Source: Dokdonella_A sp963775445
GTDB lineage: Bacteria; Pseudomonadota; Gammaproteobacteria; Xanthomonadales; Rhodanobacteraceae
Assembly (NCBI GenBank): GCA_963775445.1
Contig: CAVZIT010000004.1
Span: 496,001 to 560,000 of the forward strand
Reading direction: 5' to 3'
Length of the DNA stretch: 64,000 nt
The notes under the pieces were generated by a model. It made no database searches and was not told where the DNA came from. It was given only the letters and a program-made list of their open reading frames with translations. Of the stretch, positions 1-9,320 are shown one piece after another. Numbering within the stretch: position 1 is the first letter of the stretch; each line of letters opens with the position of its first letter. The position numbers were made by a program, and so were the translations under genes.

Positions 1-1
1 G

Positions 2-436
2 CTGCAGGCGGTGGGTTTGCGCGGCGCGGCGGAGTTGATGCCGAGCGAACTCTCCGGTGGCATGGCGCGACGCGTCGCGCTGGCGCGCGCGATCGTGCGC
101 GATCCGATGCTGATTCTGTACGACGAGCCTTTCGTGGGCCTCGATCCGGTTGCGCTCAATCAGGTGCTGCGCGTAATTCGCACCCTCAACGAAACGTTGG
201 GCATCACCAGTGTTCTGGTGGCGCACGAATTTGCCGCGATCCGGCGTGTCGCTGACCGGGTCTATCTGCTGGCTGGCGGAAAGATCGTCGCGGAGGGCGC
301 GCCCGAACAACTTGCCAACGACGATTCCCCATGGACGCGTCAGTTCTTCGGCGGTGCGGCCGATGGTCCGGTACCGTTCCACTATCCAGCCGGAGACTAT
401 GCTACCGATCTCGGATTTGCGGGGGGCGCGGCATGA
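2..436 (+). CDS. mlaF: Mla phospholipid ABC transporter ATPase (C-terminal part, cut by window start)
   Basis: This is the ATPase subunit of the inner-membrane MlaFEDB complex, which moves phospholipids between the inner membrane and periplasmic MlaC. The reading frame is open from base 2, so the N-terminus with the Walker A motif lies outside the window. Visible are the ABC signature ELSGGM, the Walker B and D-loop stretch LILYDEPFVGLDP, and the switch histidine in VAHE. The stop overlaps the start of mlaE in ATGA, which indicates translational coupling. Sequence alone would only say ABC ATPase; the four mla genes that follow make the assignment. Confidence 0.93.
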   Translation: MQAVGLRGAAELMPSELSGGMARRVALARAIVRDPMLILYDEPFVGLDPVALNQVLRVIRTLNETLGITSVLVAHEFAAIRRVADRVYLLAGGKIVAEGAPEQLANDDSPWTRQFFGGAADGPVPFHYPAGDYATDLGFAGGAA

Positions 437-1206
437 CTGCGCCATCCGAAAAGGGCCTGCGACACTGGACCGCGGCCCTCGCACAGGTCGGGGCGTGCGG
501 CTTGTTCCTGTTCTCGATCCTTGCAGCGATTCCGCGCAGCCTGCGTCATGTGCGCGAGACGATCAGGCAAATCTGGTTCGTCGGTGCAATGAGTCTGGTC
601 ATCATCATGACCTGTGGCCTGTTCGTTGGCATGGTCCTCGCGCTGCAGCTTTACTACACGCTGTCGATCTTCGGTGGAACCGCGGCGCTCGGCACGGTGG
701 TCGCGTTGTCATTGTTTCGCGAACTCGGCCCGGTGGTGACGGCGTTGTTGTTCGCCGGGCGTGCGGGGACGTCGATCACCGCCGAGATCGGCCTCATGCG
801 CGCGACCGACCAGCTCTCCGCAATGGAAATGATGGCAGTCGATCCGCTCGCCTACGTGGTTGCACCACGATTTCTGGCCGGCCTCATCGCGATGCCACTG
901 CTTGCGTGCGTGTTCAATTCGCTTGGCATCTTCGGTGCGCATCTGGTCGGCGTCACCTGGCTGGGGCTCGACAACGGCACGTTCTGGGGCAACATGACTT
1001 CGAGCGTGAACGTGTGGACGGATGTGGTCAACGGCGTATGGAAGAGTCTTGCGTTTGGCGCCGTGGTCAGCCTGATTTCGGTATTCCAAGGCTACACCAC
1101 GCCACCCACGAGCGAGGGCGTGGCGTACGCGACCACCCGCACTGTGGTCTTTTCGTCGATTGCCGTGCTCGCTCTCGACTTCGTGATGACCGCATTTTTG
1201 ATGTAG
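433..1206 (+). CDS. mlaE: Mla phospholipid ABC transporter permease
   Basis: This is the permease of the MlaFEDB lipid transporter, a 257-residue integral membrane protein. Hydrophobic segments lie at about residues 20-34, 50-80, 85-110 and 145-165, with more towards the C-terminus. The family hallmark is at residues 96-138, beginning FRELGPVVTALLFAGRAGTS and continuing through an AEIG/TDQ/MAVDP pattern. The start at 433 overlaps the mlaF stop (ATGA) and matches the usual family length. A longer frame reaching back to 331 would overlap mlaF and is not needed. Confidence 0.95.
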   Translation: MTAPSEKGLRHWTAALAQVGACGLFLFSILAAIPRSLRHVRETIRQIWFVGAMSLVIIMTCGLFVGMVLALQLYYTLSIFGGTAALGTVVALSLFRELGPVVTALLFAGRAGTSITAEIGLMRATDQLSAMEMMAVDPLAYVVAPRFLAGLIAMPLLACVFNSLGIFGAHLVGVTWLGLDNGTFWGNMTSSVNVWTDVVNGVWKSLAFGAVVSLISVFQGYTTPPTSEGVAYATTRTVVFSSIAVLALDFVMTAFLM

Positions 1207-1271
1207 CAAAAATTTCTTGGTTGCGCGCACCCCTCGCGCGACGATTCATGCAGACAGGAAGCAAACAAGCC

Positions 1272-1796
1272 ATGACGCACAGAAGCTCCTACCAGATCGG
1301 CACCGGGCTGTTTATCCTGCTCGGGTTCGCGGCGCTGGCCTATCTCGCCACACAGACGACATCGATCGCAAATTATCGCGAGGGCGACAGCTACACCCTG
1401 ATCGCGCGTTTCACCAATATCGGCACGTTGAAACTCAGGGCGCCGGTCAAGGTTTCGGGGGTGCGCGTGGGCTCGGTCAAGTCGATCACGCTCGACAAGA
1501 ACAAGCTCGACGCGGTCGTCAGGCTGTCGATCGATCGGCGCTACGATGCGCTGCCGGAAGATTCCTCGGCGGCCATATTCACCAGCGGTTTACTGGGAGA
1601 TCAGTACGTTGCGATCCAGCCTGGCGGTTCTCCCGACGCATTGAAGGACGGTGACGAATTCGTGCTCACGCAGTCGTCGCTGCAGATCGAGGATCTGATC
1701 GGCAAGTTTCTGGTTGGCGGCAGCGGGCCTGACAAGTCCCCCGGCGCCGCCGACAAGAAACCGGCGGATGCATCGCAACCGGCCGTACACCAATGA
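1272..1796 (+). CDS. mlaD: Mla system MCE-domain substrate-binding protein
   Basis: MlaD is anchored in the inner membrane and forms a hexameric MCE ring that receives lipid from MlaC. The 174-residue product has one transmembrane helix (about residues 8-26) and an MCE domain from about residue 39, including LKLRAPVKVSGVRVGSV. The tail is short and rich in Lys, Pro and Ala. The start at 1272 was chosen because AGGAAG lies 10 bases upstream and the protein then begins directly before the membrane anchor. An open frame runs far upstream, but it overlaps mlaE and is spurious. The stop overlaps a possible ATG of mlaC. Confidence 0.93.
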   Translation: MTHRSSYQIGTGLFILLGFAALAYLATQTTSIANYREGDSYTLIARFTNIGTLKLRAPVKVSGVRVGSVKSITLDKNKLDAVVRLSIDRRYDALPEDSSAAIFTSGLLGDQYVAIQPGGSPDALKDGDEFVLTQSSLQIEDLIGKFLVGGSGPDKSPGAADKKPADASQPAVHQ

Positions 1797-1807
1797 GGAT
1801 TCAGAGA

Positions 1808-2491
1808 ATGTCCCTAACCTGTCTCTCAAACATGCATGCAACTGTGCCGACGCGTCTGTTGGGGTTGACCTTGGCGGCGCTTTTCGCCGTCGTGGCGGCG
1901 ATGCCCGCGCTCGCGGCCGGTGAGGCGCCCGACAAGATCGTCCGTGGTATTGCCGATCAACTCGCGAGTTCGATAGACGGCCACAAGGCCGAACTGAAAG
2001 CCGATCATGAAAAGCTGATCAAGTTGATCGACGGCATCCTGTTGCCGCATTTCGACATCGATTACGCCTCGATTCTCGTGCTTGGTCAATATGCCCGAAC
2101 CGCGACGCCGGCCCAGCGTTCGCGCTTTGCCAAGGCGTTTTACAACTCGATCGCGCATCGCTACGCAGAAGGTCTGCTCAACTACACCCGCGGTCGCGTG
2201 CAGGTGCTGGCATCCAAGGGCGGAACCAGCGATCGGCGCACGATCGTGCGCACGCAGGTCAAGCTGGACGATGGCAAATTGCTGCCGGTGGATTACGCGT
2301 TCCACAAGACCAGGGACGGTGAATGGAAAGCCTACGACGTGATTATCGAAGGCATTTCCTATGTGACCAATTATCGAAACCAGGTTGCAGCGGAAATCCG
2401 CAAATCCAGTCTTGAGGCGCTCATAACGCGTCTGGAGACACAGGGCGACAAGGCCATCGACGCGATGCAGAAGGACCAAGGTGGCAAGTGA
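1808..2491 (+). CDS. mlaC: Mla periplasmic phospholipid-binding protein
   Basis: MlaC is the soluble periplasmic carrier that shuttles phospholipid between MlaA in the outer membrane and MlaFEDB. The sequence has a signal peptide ending near residues 36-37 (PALAA) and then a tol-tol-tol/MlaC domain containing ARTATPAQRSRFAKAF and a conserved region around GRVQVLASKG. The ATG at 1808 has AGGA eight bases upstream. An alternative ATG at 1793 overlaps the mlaD stop (ATGA) and would add five residues. The gene is fourth in the mlaFEDCB operon and its stop overlaps the GTG of mlaB. Confidence 0.93.
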   Translation: MSLTCLSNMHATVPTRLLGLTLAALFAVVAAMPALAAGEAPDKIVRGIADQLASSIDGHKAELKADHEKLIKLIDGILLPHFDIDYASILVLGQYARTATPAQRSRFAKAFYNSIAHRYAEGLLNYTRGRVQVLASKGGTSDRRTIVRTQVKLDDGKLLPVDYAFHKTRDGEWKAYDVIIEGISYVTNYRNQVAAEIRKSSLEALITRLETQGDKAIDAMQKDQGGK

Positions 2492-2808
2492 GAAAAGCCT
2501 CGGAAGGATTCTCGATCGAGCGCGCAGCGAACGGCAGTATCCGCGTAGCAGGGACGCTCGGCTTCGCAAACGCGGGCGCCGCATTGCCCGAGGGCGATGC
2601 ATTCACTTCGCGCGCGGGCGGCACCGAAGTTGATCTTTCAGGACTGGCCGACGCCGACAGCGCGACACTAGCGCTGATTCTGGCTTGGGGTGCGCGCGCC
2701 ACCCAACGTGGGGAGCAATTGCGTTACCGCGGAGTGCCGGAAGACCTGCGCGCACTTGCGCGCTTGGCCGAGGTGGAGCCGTTGCTCGGGATGACGCGCG
2801 AAACTTGA
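2488..2808 (+). CDS. mlaB: Mla system STAS-domain subunit
   Basis: MlaB is the small cytoplasmic STAS-domain protein that binds MlaF and stabilises the transporter. The product is 106 residues and uses a GTG start that overlaps the mlaC stop (GTGA). A weak STAS signature is present: VDLSGLADADSATLALIL, the strand-helix turn carrying the conserved D-S-A. Last place in the operon, translational coupling and size all fit MlaB. STAS sequences are short and divergent, so the call depends partly on context. Confidence 0.88.
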   Translation: MRKASEGFSIERAANGSIRVAGTLGFANAGAALPEGDAFTSRAGGTEVDLSGLADADSATLALILAWGARATQRGEQLRYRGVPEDLRALARLAEVEPLLGMTRET

Positions 2809-2953
2809 AGCGGGATCCGGGCGTGGCAGGCGCGCCTTGACGACGTCGCGATGGAGTCGCTTTACGTGGCGATAGTCTTGCGTCGTGGAGTTCGATGAAG
2901 ATCGTCATGCGCGAGTCATCCGCCGCTGACAGGTCGCAGCGCGTCGCGGCTCG

Positions 2954-3874
2954 CTACTGCGCTCCGTTACCATCAGCATCCTTGTTTTCGGCGGGTTTTG
3001 CGCGAGTCGGCGGATGCTTTTTGGGTGATGGGTGGGTTGCAGCCGGTTTGTGCTTCTGCTCGTACTCGTCCTGTTCCTCGAGCAGCTTGTCGACATCGAT
3101 CTCGTTGGTGCCTTCCATCTGCTCGATGACCGAAGGCGGGGGCTGGCCGTCGTAGATTTCATAGAGGCGCCGCTGCCGATAGGCGTCGCGATAAAACACA
3201 TACGGATCGTAGACCCCTTCGAGCAGGTTTTCGGCCTCGATGCCGCGTGCGCGCAACGTCACCAGATAGAAATAGTTGGGAAAATACTGCGCTTGGTAGC
3301 GATAATCTCGGTTGCGTGCGTACCAGCTCAGCGGATCGAACAGATAGCTGTCGACCGGGAGCCGGAATACGTCGCGGCCGGATGTCGAGCCGATGAATGG
3401 CAGCACAAGATAAGGACCGTCCGGCACTCCCCATTTCGCCAGGGTTACTCCGAAGTCGGTCTCGTTTGGCGGCAGTCGCAGCTCGCTGGCAGGGTCGAAG
3501 AACCCGGCGAAGCCGACCGTCGTGTTGATCACGAGACGGCCCGCGTTTCGCAGCGCGTGGCGAGGTTCGCCTTGCAGGATGTCGTTGGCGATTGTTATGG
3601 GCAGTTTGACGTTGGCGAAGAAATTGCTGATCAACCGGCGCACGTTGGATGATGTGATCTTGCGATAGCCGACGGCGACGGGCCGGATGACCGCCTTGTC
3701 CAGCGCATCGTTGAATCGATACACCTTGCGATTGAAGTGCTCGAGTGGATCGTCCGTGCGCGGCTTCGCAATGGCACAGCCGCCCAGCGCCAGCGTGAGA
3801 AGCAGCAGCCCAACAGAGAGAAATCGGTTTTGGCCCGGGAATCGAAGCATGTACTGAAAGTCCAGTCGACGCAT
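2954..3874 (-). CDS. mlaA: Mla outer-membrane lipoprotein (VacJ family)
   Basis: MlaA is the outer-membrane lipoprotein that removes mislocalised phospholipid from the outer leaflet and passes it to MlaC. The 306-residue product has a lipoprotein signal with lipobox LGGC. It is followed by the VacJ core: DDPLEHFNRKVYRFNDALDK, then PNETDFGVTLAKWGVPDGPY and LPFIGSTSGRD. The C-terminal 50 residues are a hydrophilic tail rich in Lys, Pro and Glu, longer than in the classical E. coli protein. The gene converges on mlaFEDCB from the opposite strand. An ATG at residue 9 (3850) is an alternative start; neither has an obvious ribosome site. Confidence 0.94.
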   Translation of the reverse strand: MRRLDFQYMLRFPGQNRFLSVGLLLLTLALGGCAIAKPRTDDPLEHFNRKVYRFNDALDKAVIRPVAVGYRKITSSNVRRLISNFFANVKLPITIANDILQGEPRHALRNAGRLVINTTVGFAGFFDPASELRLPPNETDFGVTLAKWGVPDGPYLVLPFIGSTSGRDVFRLPVDSYLFDPLSWYARNRDYRYQAQYFPNYFYLVTLRARGIEAENLLEGVYDPYVFYRDAYRQRRLYEIYDGQPPPSVIEQMEGTNEIDVDKLLEEQDEYEQKHKPAATHPSPKKHPPTRAKPAENKDADGNGAQ

Positions 3875-3974
3875 CTTCGCGTCATTTGTGAAGCAGGCCG
3901 TGGAGGCGGGCCCGCAGAGGGGTTTGCGGTTCGGGACCCAGGCGATGTGATGTGCCGCCGGGCTGTCCGGATGT

Positions 3975-4004
3975 TTGCGCGGGACAGACCCGCCCAGCTA
4001 CAAT
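3975..4004 (+). promoter_or_regulatory. predicted sigma-70-type promoter of rpoZ
   Basis: A -35-like TTGCGC at 3975-3980 and a -10-like TACAAT at 3999-4004 are separated by 18 bases. Transcription would start near 4011, leaving a leader of about 45 bases before rpoZ at 4057. The same -35 sequence recurs before rpmE and nrdJa in this window, which supports the reading. This is prediction from sequence only. Confidence 0.5.
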
Positions 4005-4056
4005 GTCGGGATGCTAAGATTTTGAATTGTTTTCACTTTTGCTCCCGGAGAGCCCG

Positions 4057-4347
4057 ATGGCACGGATTACAGTAGAGGATTGTCTTCAAGTGGTCGATAA
4101 CCGCTTCGAGTTGGTGTTGATGGCTACCCGACGCGCACGCCAACTCGCTAAAGGCGCCGAAGCGGCGGTGGATGCCGAGAATGATAAACCGACCGTCATC
4201 GCTTTGCGCGAAATCGCCGACCGAAAGGTTGATCAGAAAATGATCGACGAGATCGAGCTCCAGGAACGCGAGCGGGCCGAGCGCGAAGCCCTCGAGTGGG
4301 CAGCAGCCGAGGTCGACGACGATCTGAAGGTCGGCGACGACCTTTGA
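4057..4347 (+). CDS. rpoZ: RNA polymerase omega subunit
   Basis: Omega helps assemble the RNA polymerase beta-prime subunit and forms part of a ppGpp-binding site on the enzyme. The 96-residue product begins MARITVEDCLQVVDNRFELV and contains MATRRARQL and DKPTVIALREIA, all typical of omega. The Glu/Asp-rich C-terminal tail is also usual. The ATG at 4057 is preceded by GGAG; the open frame from 4027 adds only an unlikely ten-residue extension. The gene lies just upstream of spoT, a common arrangement, but the gmk gene often found before rpoZ is absent here. Confidence 0.97.
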   Translation: MARITVEDCLQVVDNRFELVLMATRRARQLAKGAEAAVDAENDKPTVIALREIADRKVDQKMIDEIELQERERAEREALEWAAAEVDDDLKVGDDL

Positions 4348-4517
4348 CCGGGCGGCTGGCGACCCTGGGCGATCCACTGATGTCGACAATAGCTGCCATG
4401 GTGCTGGAGCATTCGTCGGCACCCTTGCATTGCTTCCCGGCGTGGGAGCAGGGGTCCCGTGACCGGCGTGGGAACTTTGCGCGCGGAGCGGCCTGAGCGG
4501 ACGCAGGGAAAGTGAAA

Positions 4518-6680
4518 ATGGATGCCGCCCTGAATACTCAGGCGTCGGCGGCGAGCGATCCGTCCGTCGATCTTCGAGCGTTGGAGTTGCGGCTCGCCGA
4601 GTATCTGCAGCCAGAACAGATTGCCAGCGTGCGCCGGGCGTATGAGCTCGGTGCGCACGCACACCGCGGTCAGACGCGCCGAAGCGGCGAACCCTACATC
4701 ACGCATCCGGTCGCAGTGGCCAATATCCTGGCCGATCTGGGCATGGATGCCGAAACCATTATCGCCGCGATTCTGCACGACACGCTCGAAGACACCCGGC
4801 TCACCTCCAAGCGCATAAAGGCCGAATTCGGCAACAGCGTGGTGGAACTGGTCGATGGCGTGACCAAACTCGACACCCTGCGTTTCAAGAACCGGCAGGA
4901 AGCAGCAGCCGAAAGCTTCCGCAAGATGCTGCTGGCGATGGCGCGCGACTTGCGCGTCATCCTGATCAAGCTGGCCGATCGCCTGCACAACATGCGCACG
5001 CTCGGCGCCATGGATGCGGTATCGCGCCGGCGCATCGCCTCCGAGACGCTCGATATCTACGCTCCGATCGCGCAACGCCTGGGCATGAATCGGTTCAAGG
5101 CCGAGTTGCAGGATCTCGGCTTGCGCGCGCTCCATCCGGACCGCTACCGCGTCATTTCGGCGCGCATCCGGGCACTGCTAGGTAATCGCCGGGAAGCGAT
5201 GGCGCGGATCGAAAGCGCGCTCGACGTGCGACTGGACGCCGAGGGCATCGCGCACCGCATCGCCAGCCGGATCAAATCGCCCTACAGCATTTATTCGAAG
5301 ATGCGCAGCACGCACAGCTCTTTTGCCCAGGTCATGGACGTCTACGGGTTGCGTGTGATCGTGGAGAACGTCATGAACTGCTATCAGGCACTCGGCGCAG
5401 TGCACTCACTCTACAAACCGCTCGAGGGGCGCTTCAAGGATTTCATCGCGATTCCGAAGGCGAATGGTTATCAGTCGCTGCATACGGTGTTGTTCGGCCC
5501 GTTCGGCGCACCGATCGAGGTGCAGATACGCACCGAAGACATGGATGCGATTGCCGAACGCGGTGTTGCTGCGCACTGGGTCTACAAGACCGAGGCAAGT
5601 CCGGCCAACAGCGCCCAGAATCGCGCCCACGAGTGGCTCTCGGGTCTGGTCGACCAGCAGACGCGGAGCGTGTCGTCGCTGGAATTCATCGAGAACGTCA
5701 AGATCGACTTGTTTCCCGACGAGGTTTACCTGTTCACGCCGAAGGGCCGGATCCTTTCGCTGCCTACCAACGCGACCGCACTCGATTTTGCCTACGCGGT
5801 GCATACCGATGTCGGCGATCATGCGGTTGCTGCCCGCATTGATCGCAAGCTGGCGCCACTACGCACGCGTCTCATCAGCGGCCAAACCGTCGAAATCGTC
5901 ACGGCACCTTCGGCAACGCCGAGTCCCGAGTGGCTCGGGTGGGTGGTGTCCGGCAAGGCGCGAACCGCGATCCGCCATCATCTCAAGCATCTGCAACACG
6001 AGGACGCCGTGGATTTCGGCCATCGCATGCTCGACCGCGCGCTGGACAATCGTGGCGCCTCCCTCGACGCGATTCCACGAAAGGTGCTGACACGCTATCT
6101 CGACCAGAACCGGTTCAAGCGCCTCGAGGAATTGCTGGCCGACATTGCGCTTGGCAACCGCATGCCCGATCAGGTCGCCGCATCCTTGCTGCCGAGGCAG
6201 GAGGGAGTTCCGAATACGACTTCGCAGGCGAGCAACGAGAAAATACTGATCAATGGAACCGAGCGCGGCGTGCTGAGTTTCGGAAACTGCTGCCACCCGG
6301 TTCCGGGAGACGAGATCATGGGTTATCTCTCCGCCGGCAAGGGAATCGTCGTGCACCGCCTGGAATGCCCGAACGTCACGGAGTTTCGCAAATCCCCGGA
6401 GCGCTGCATTCAGATCGGCTGGGACAGGGATGTCCAGGGTGACTACAAGGTGGAGCTGCACATCGGCGTGAACAACCAGCCCGGCGTTCTCGCACAGGTT
6501 GCCGCGGCGATCGCGGAAGCCGGCTCCAACATCGAGAATGTCGAATACCGCGAACGCGATCCGATGGCGGCCTCTTTGCTGTTCACGATCGAGGTACGCA
6601 ATCGAAAGCACATTGCCGATGTCATGCGCGGCGTGCGCCGATTGGGTGTCGTCACCGGCGTGTATCGGCATCCGGTCTGA
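4518..6680 (+). CDS. spoT: bifunctional (p)ppGpp synthetase/hydrolase
   Basis: The enzyme makes and degrades the stringent-response alarmone (p)ppGpp. The 720-residue product has the full RelA/SpoT layout. The HD hydrolase domain has THP around residue 63 and HDTLEDT at 87-93. The synthetase domain contains RFKDFIAIPKANGYQSLH. The TGS domain contains VYLFTPKGRILSLP, and a C-terminal ACT domain contains NQPGVLAQVAAAIAEAGSNI. The intact HD motif and the RFKD variant point to a bifunctional SpoT rather than a synthetase-only RelA. ATG 4518 was preferred over GTG 4512 because AGGGA is then 8-9 bases upstream. It follows rpoZ and precedes ridA. Confidence 0.97.
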   Translation: MDAALNTQASAASDPSVDLRALELRLAEYLQPEQIASVRRAYELGAHAHRGQTRRSGEPYITHPVAVANILADLGMDAETIIAAILHDTLEDTRLTSKRIKAEFGNSVVELVDGVTKLDTLRFKNRQEAAAESFRKMLLAMARDLRVILIKLADRLHNMRTLGAMDAVSRRRIASETLDIYAPIAQRLGMNRFKAELQDLGLRALHPDRYRVISARIRALLGNRREAMARIESALDVRLDAEGIAHRIASRIKSPYSIYSKMRSTHSSFAQVMDVYGLRVIVENVMNCYQALGAVHSLYKPLEGRFKDFIAIPKANGYQSLHTVLFGPFGAPIEVQIRTEDMDAIAERGVAAHWVYKTEASPANSAQNRAHEWLSGLVDQQTRSVSSLEFIENVKIDLFPDEVYLFTPKGRILSLPTNATALDFAYAVHTDVGDHAVAARIDRKLAPLRTRLISGQTVEIVTAPSATPSPEWLGWVVSGKARTAIRHHLKHLQHEDAVDFGHRMLDRALDNRGASLDAIPRKVLTRYLDQNRFKRLEELLADIALGNRMPDQVAASLLPRQEGVPNTTSQASNEKILINGTERGVLSFGNCCHPVPGDEIMGYLSAGKGIVVHRLECPNVTEFRKSPERCIQIGWDRDVQGDYKVELHIGVNNQPGVLAQVAAAIAEAGSNIENVEYRERDPMAASLLFTIEVRNRKHIADVMRGVRRLGVVTGVYRHPV

Positions 6681-6791
6681 CCGTGGTCAACGCGCGATCG
6701 ACGCCGGTCACGAGCTTGCGTGCACCGTCGACTTTGATCGTTGCGCCGCAAACGGGCATCCTCTGCGCTTCCCCATTTATTCGGAGCTTCG

Positions 6792-7175
6792 ATGAATCGC
6801 AGCATCGTCAACACCGGGCATGCGCCTGCGGCGATCGGCCCGTACTCGCAGGCCATTCGCGCAGGTAACACCGTGTATCTCTCCGGACAGATTCCGCTCG
6901 ATCCGGCCACCGGCAAACTGGTCGAAGGCGACATCACGGCACAGGCGCGACGCGCCTTCGAGAATCTGGCGGCCGTCTGCCGCGCGGCCGGCGGCTCAAT
7001 CGCGCAGGTGGTGCGCATCGGCATCTATCTGACAGATCTTGATGATTTTGCAGCAGTCAACTCGGTCATGGCCGATTATTGCAAGGAGATCTTCCCTGCG
7101 AGGTCGACCATCGGCGTCGCGAGTCTGCCGCGGGGCGCCGTCATCGAGATCGATGCGATCCTCGCACTCGATTGA
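6792..7175 (+). CDS. ridA: RidA family enamine/imine deaminase
   Basis: RidA hydrolyses reactive enamine/imine intermediates such as 2-aminoacrylate made by PLP enzymes. The 127-residue product has the expected family length and motifs: APAAIGPYSQAIRAGNTVYL, SGQIPLDP, and near the C-terminus the catalytic-region R in PARSTIGVASLPRGAVIEID. The start at 6792 has GGAG upstream; the open frame further upstream lacks family similarity. The gene sits between spoT and recG and is probably co-transcribed with both. Confidence 0.95.
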   Translation: MNRSIVNTGHAPAAIGPYSQAIRAGNTVYLSGQIPLDPATGKLVEGDITAQARRAFENLAAVCRAAGGSIAQVVRIGIYLTDLDDFAAVNSVMADYCKEIFPARSTIGVASLPRGAVIEIDAILALD

Positions 7176-7191
7176 CACCGCGCTTGCAAAG

Positions 7192-9318
7192 ATGAAATCC
7201 GCATCGGCCACGCACACGCGCGAGGACGTCGCGGACGCGGCCGAGGATCCCGGTCTTGCGCCGGTCTCTGCGCTGCCCGGTGTCGGGCCGTCGCTGACGC
7301 TCGCGCTGGAGCGTCTCGGTATCTCGCGCGTACAGGACCTGTGGTTCCACTTGCCGTTGCGTTACGAGGATCGCACGCGTATCACGGCGATCCGGGATGC
7401 CCGTATCGGCGAGGCAGCGCAGGTATGCGGTGTGGTCGAAGCGGTCGAGCGCGGTTTTCGCTACCGCCCGCAGCTGCGCGTCGCCGTCAGCGATGCGTCG
7501 GGTTCGACGCTGTCACTTCGGTTCTTCCACTTCCGCGCAGCCCAAGCCGCGCAGTTCAATCCGGGGGCGCGCATCCGCTGTTATGGCGATGTGCGCCTTG
7601 GCGCCCACGGCCCCGAGATGGTCCATCCGCAGTACGCGCGGTTGCGCGACGATGAGACGGTGCTGCCCGAGCCGTGTCTGACTCCGATATATCCGACCAC
7701 GCAGGGACTCGGCCAGAAACGTCTGGCCGCGCTGATTGCTCGCGCGCTCGAGCGCCTGCCCGATGAGGCCTGTCTCGAACTGATCCCGTTGCCGCTGCGC
7801 GCGTCACTGCAACTTGGATCGCTTCGCCAGGCCCTGCTCGGCGTCCATCGTCCGGCGCCCGGCAGCGATGGAGAGGCCCTCGTCGCGCACGCCCATCCGG
7901 GCCAAACGCGCCTGGCATTCGAGGAACTGATGGCGCACCACGTGAGCCTCAGACGCCTGCGACAGAGGCTCCAGGATCGTTCGGCTCATGCAATGGTCGG
8001 TAAAGGCCGACTGCGCCTCAGATTGCTGCGCAACTTGCCGTTTGAATTGACCGCGGCGCAGCAGCGGGTGCTTGGTGAAATTCTGGCCGATCTCGCAAAG
8101 CCCGTGCCGATGTTGAGGCTGGTGCAGGGCGATGTCGGGTCCGGCAAGACCGTGGTCGCCGCGCTTGCAGCGATGGAAGCAATCGACGCGGGCTGCCAGG
8201 TTGCGTTGATGGCGCCCACGGAGCTGCTGGCGGATCAGCATCGCCGATTGTTGTGTGATTGGCTGGCACCGCTTTCGATTCAGCCGGTTTGGCTGGCTGG
8301 AAAAGTGAAGGGGCGCGCGCGGCAGACGGCACTGGCCGCGGTCGCCGCGGGCGCACCACTGGTCATCGGTACGCATGCCTTGATGCAGGAGAGCGTCGAG
8401 TTCGCGCGCCTTGCGCTCGTCATCATTGATGAGCAGCACCGTTTCGGCGTGCACCAACGTCTGACCCTGCGGGACAAGGGTTTGGACGGCAACGCGGTTC
8501 CGCATCAGTTGGTGCTCACGGCAACGCCGATTCCGCGCACCTTGGCCATGAGCGCCTACGCGGATCTGGATGTTTCGGTGGTCGACGAGTTGCCGCCCGG
8601 GCGCAAGCCGGTTCGTACGGTCGCCATTTCAAGCGTGAGGCGCGCCGACGTGGTCGAACGCATCCGCACCGTCTGCCGCGAAGGGCGGCAAGTCTATTGG
8701 GTTTGCACCATCATCGAAGAATCGGATCTGCTCGAGGCGCAAGCTGCAGAAGTCGCGTTTGCAGAACTATGCATCGCGCTGCCCAACATCACGATCGGCC
8801 TGGTGCATGGGCGCATGAAGGCGTCCGAGAAAGTCGCCGCGATGGACGCCTTCAAGGCGGGCAGTACCCAGCTTCTGGTCGCGACCACCGTGATCGAGGT
8901 GGGCGTCGATGTGGCGAACGCAAGTCTCATGGTCATCGAAAACGCCGAACGTCTCGGACTCGCTCAGCTGCATCAGTTGCGCGGTCGCGTTGGACGCGGC
9001 GATTGCCCCTCCACCTGCGTGCTCCTGTACCGCGGGCCGTTGTCGGATCCCTCACGCGCGCGGCTTGAAGTGATGAGGGAAACCCACGATGGGTTCCGTA
9101 TTGCAGAGAAGGATCTGGAGCTGCGTGGCCCCGGCGAATTGCTCGGTACGCGACAGACTGGCCAGCTGGAATTCCGTGTGGCCGATCTGGTGCGCGATGC
9201 TCGTCTGTTGCCGGCGGTGCAGCGGGTCGGGGAGGAACTGCTGCGCCAATATCCGGCGCGGGCGGAGCGCCTCGTTGCACGATGGATCGGAGCCTCCACG
9301 CGGTTCGCAGGTGCTTGA
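7192..9318 (+). CDS. recG: ATP-dependent DNA helicase RecG
   Basis: RecG is a monomeric helicase that remodels stalled replication forks and branched recombination intermediates. The 708-residue product starts with a short extension, then a wedge/OB region (LPGVGPSLTLALERLGI, then DLWFHLPLRYEDRTRI). The helicase core has Walker A GDVGSGKT at about 313-320, DEQHRFG near 413, TATPIPRTLA, and the motif V/VI stretch with LHQLRGRVGRG. The chosen ATG is 16 bases after the ridA stop; upstream in-frame codons lie inside ridA. Length is close to the usual 690-700. Confidence 0.96.
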   Translation: MKSASATHTREDVADAAEDPGLAPVSALPGVGPSLTLALERLGISRVQDLWFHLPLRYEDRTRITAIRDARIGEAAQVCGVVEAVERGFRYRPQLRVAVSDASGSTLSLRFFHFRAAQAAQFNPGARIRCYGDVRLGAHGPEMVHPQYARLRDDETVLPEPCLTPIYPTTQGLGQKRLAALIARALERLPDEACLELIPLPLRASLQLGSLRQALLGVHRPAPGSDGEALVAHAHPGQTRLAFEELMAHHVSLRRLRQRLQDRSAHAMVGKGRLRLRLLRNLPFELTAAQQRVLGEILADLAKPVPMLRLVQGDVGSGKTVVAALAAMEAIDAGCQVALMAPTELLADQHRRLLCDWLAPLSIQPVWLAGKVKGRARQTALAAVAAGAPLVIGTHALMQESVEFARLALVIIDEQHRFGVHQRLTLRDKGLDGNAVPHQLVLTATPIPRTLAMSAYADLDVSVVDELPPGRKPVRTVAISSVRRADVVERIRTVCREGRQVYWVCTIIEESDLLEAQAAEVAFAELCIALPNITIGLVHGRMKASEKVAAMDAFKAGSTQLLVATTVIEVGVDVANASLMVIENAERLGLAQLHQLRGRVGRGDCPSTCVLLYRGPLSDPSRARLEVMRETHDGFRIAEKDLELRGPGELLGTRQTGQLEFRVADLVRDARLLPAVQRVGEELLRQYPARAERLVARWIGASTRFAGA

Positions 9319-9320
9319 GC

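Noticed and set aside
210..1271. Long N-terminal extension of mlaD
   Set aside because: The frame is open upstream but overlaps mlaF and mlaE and has only Arg-rich, unstructured translation; the real start at 1272 has a ribosome site.
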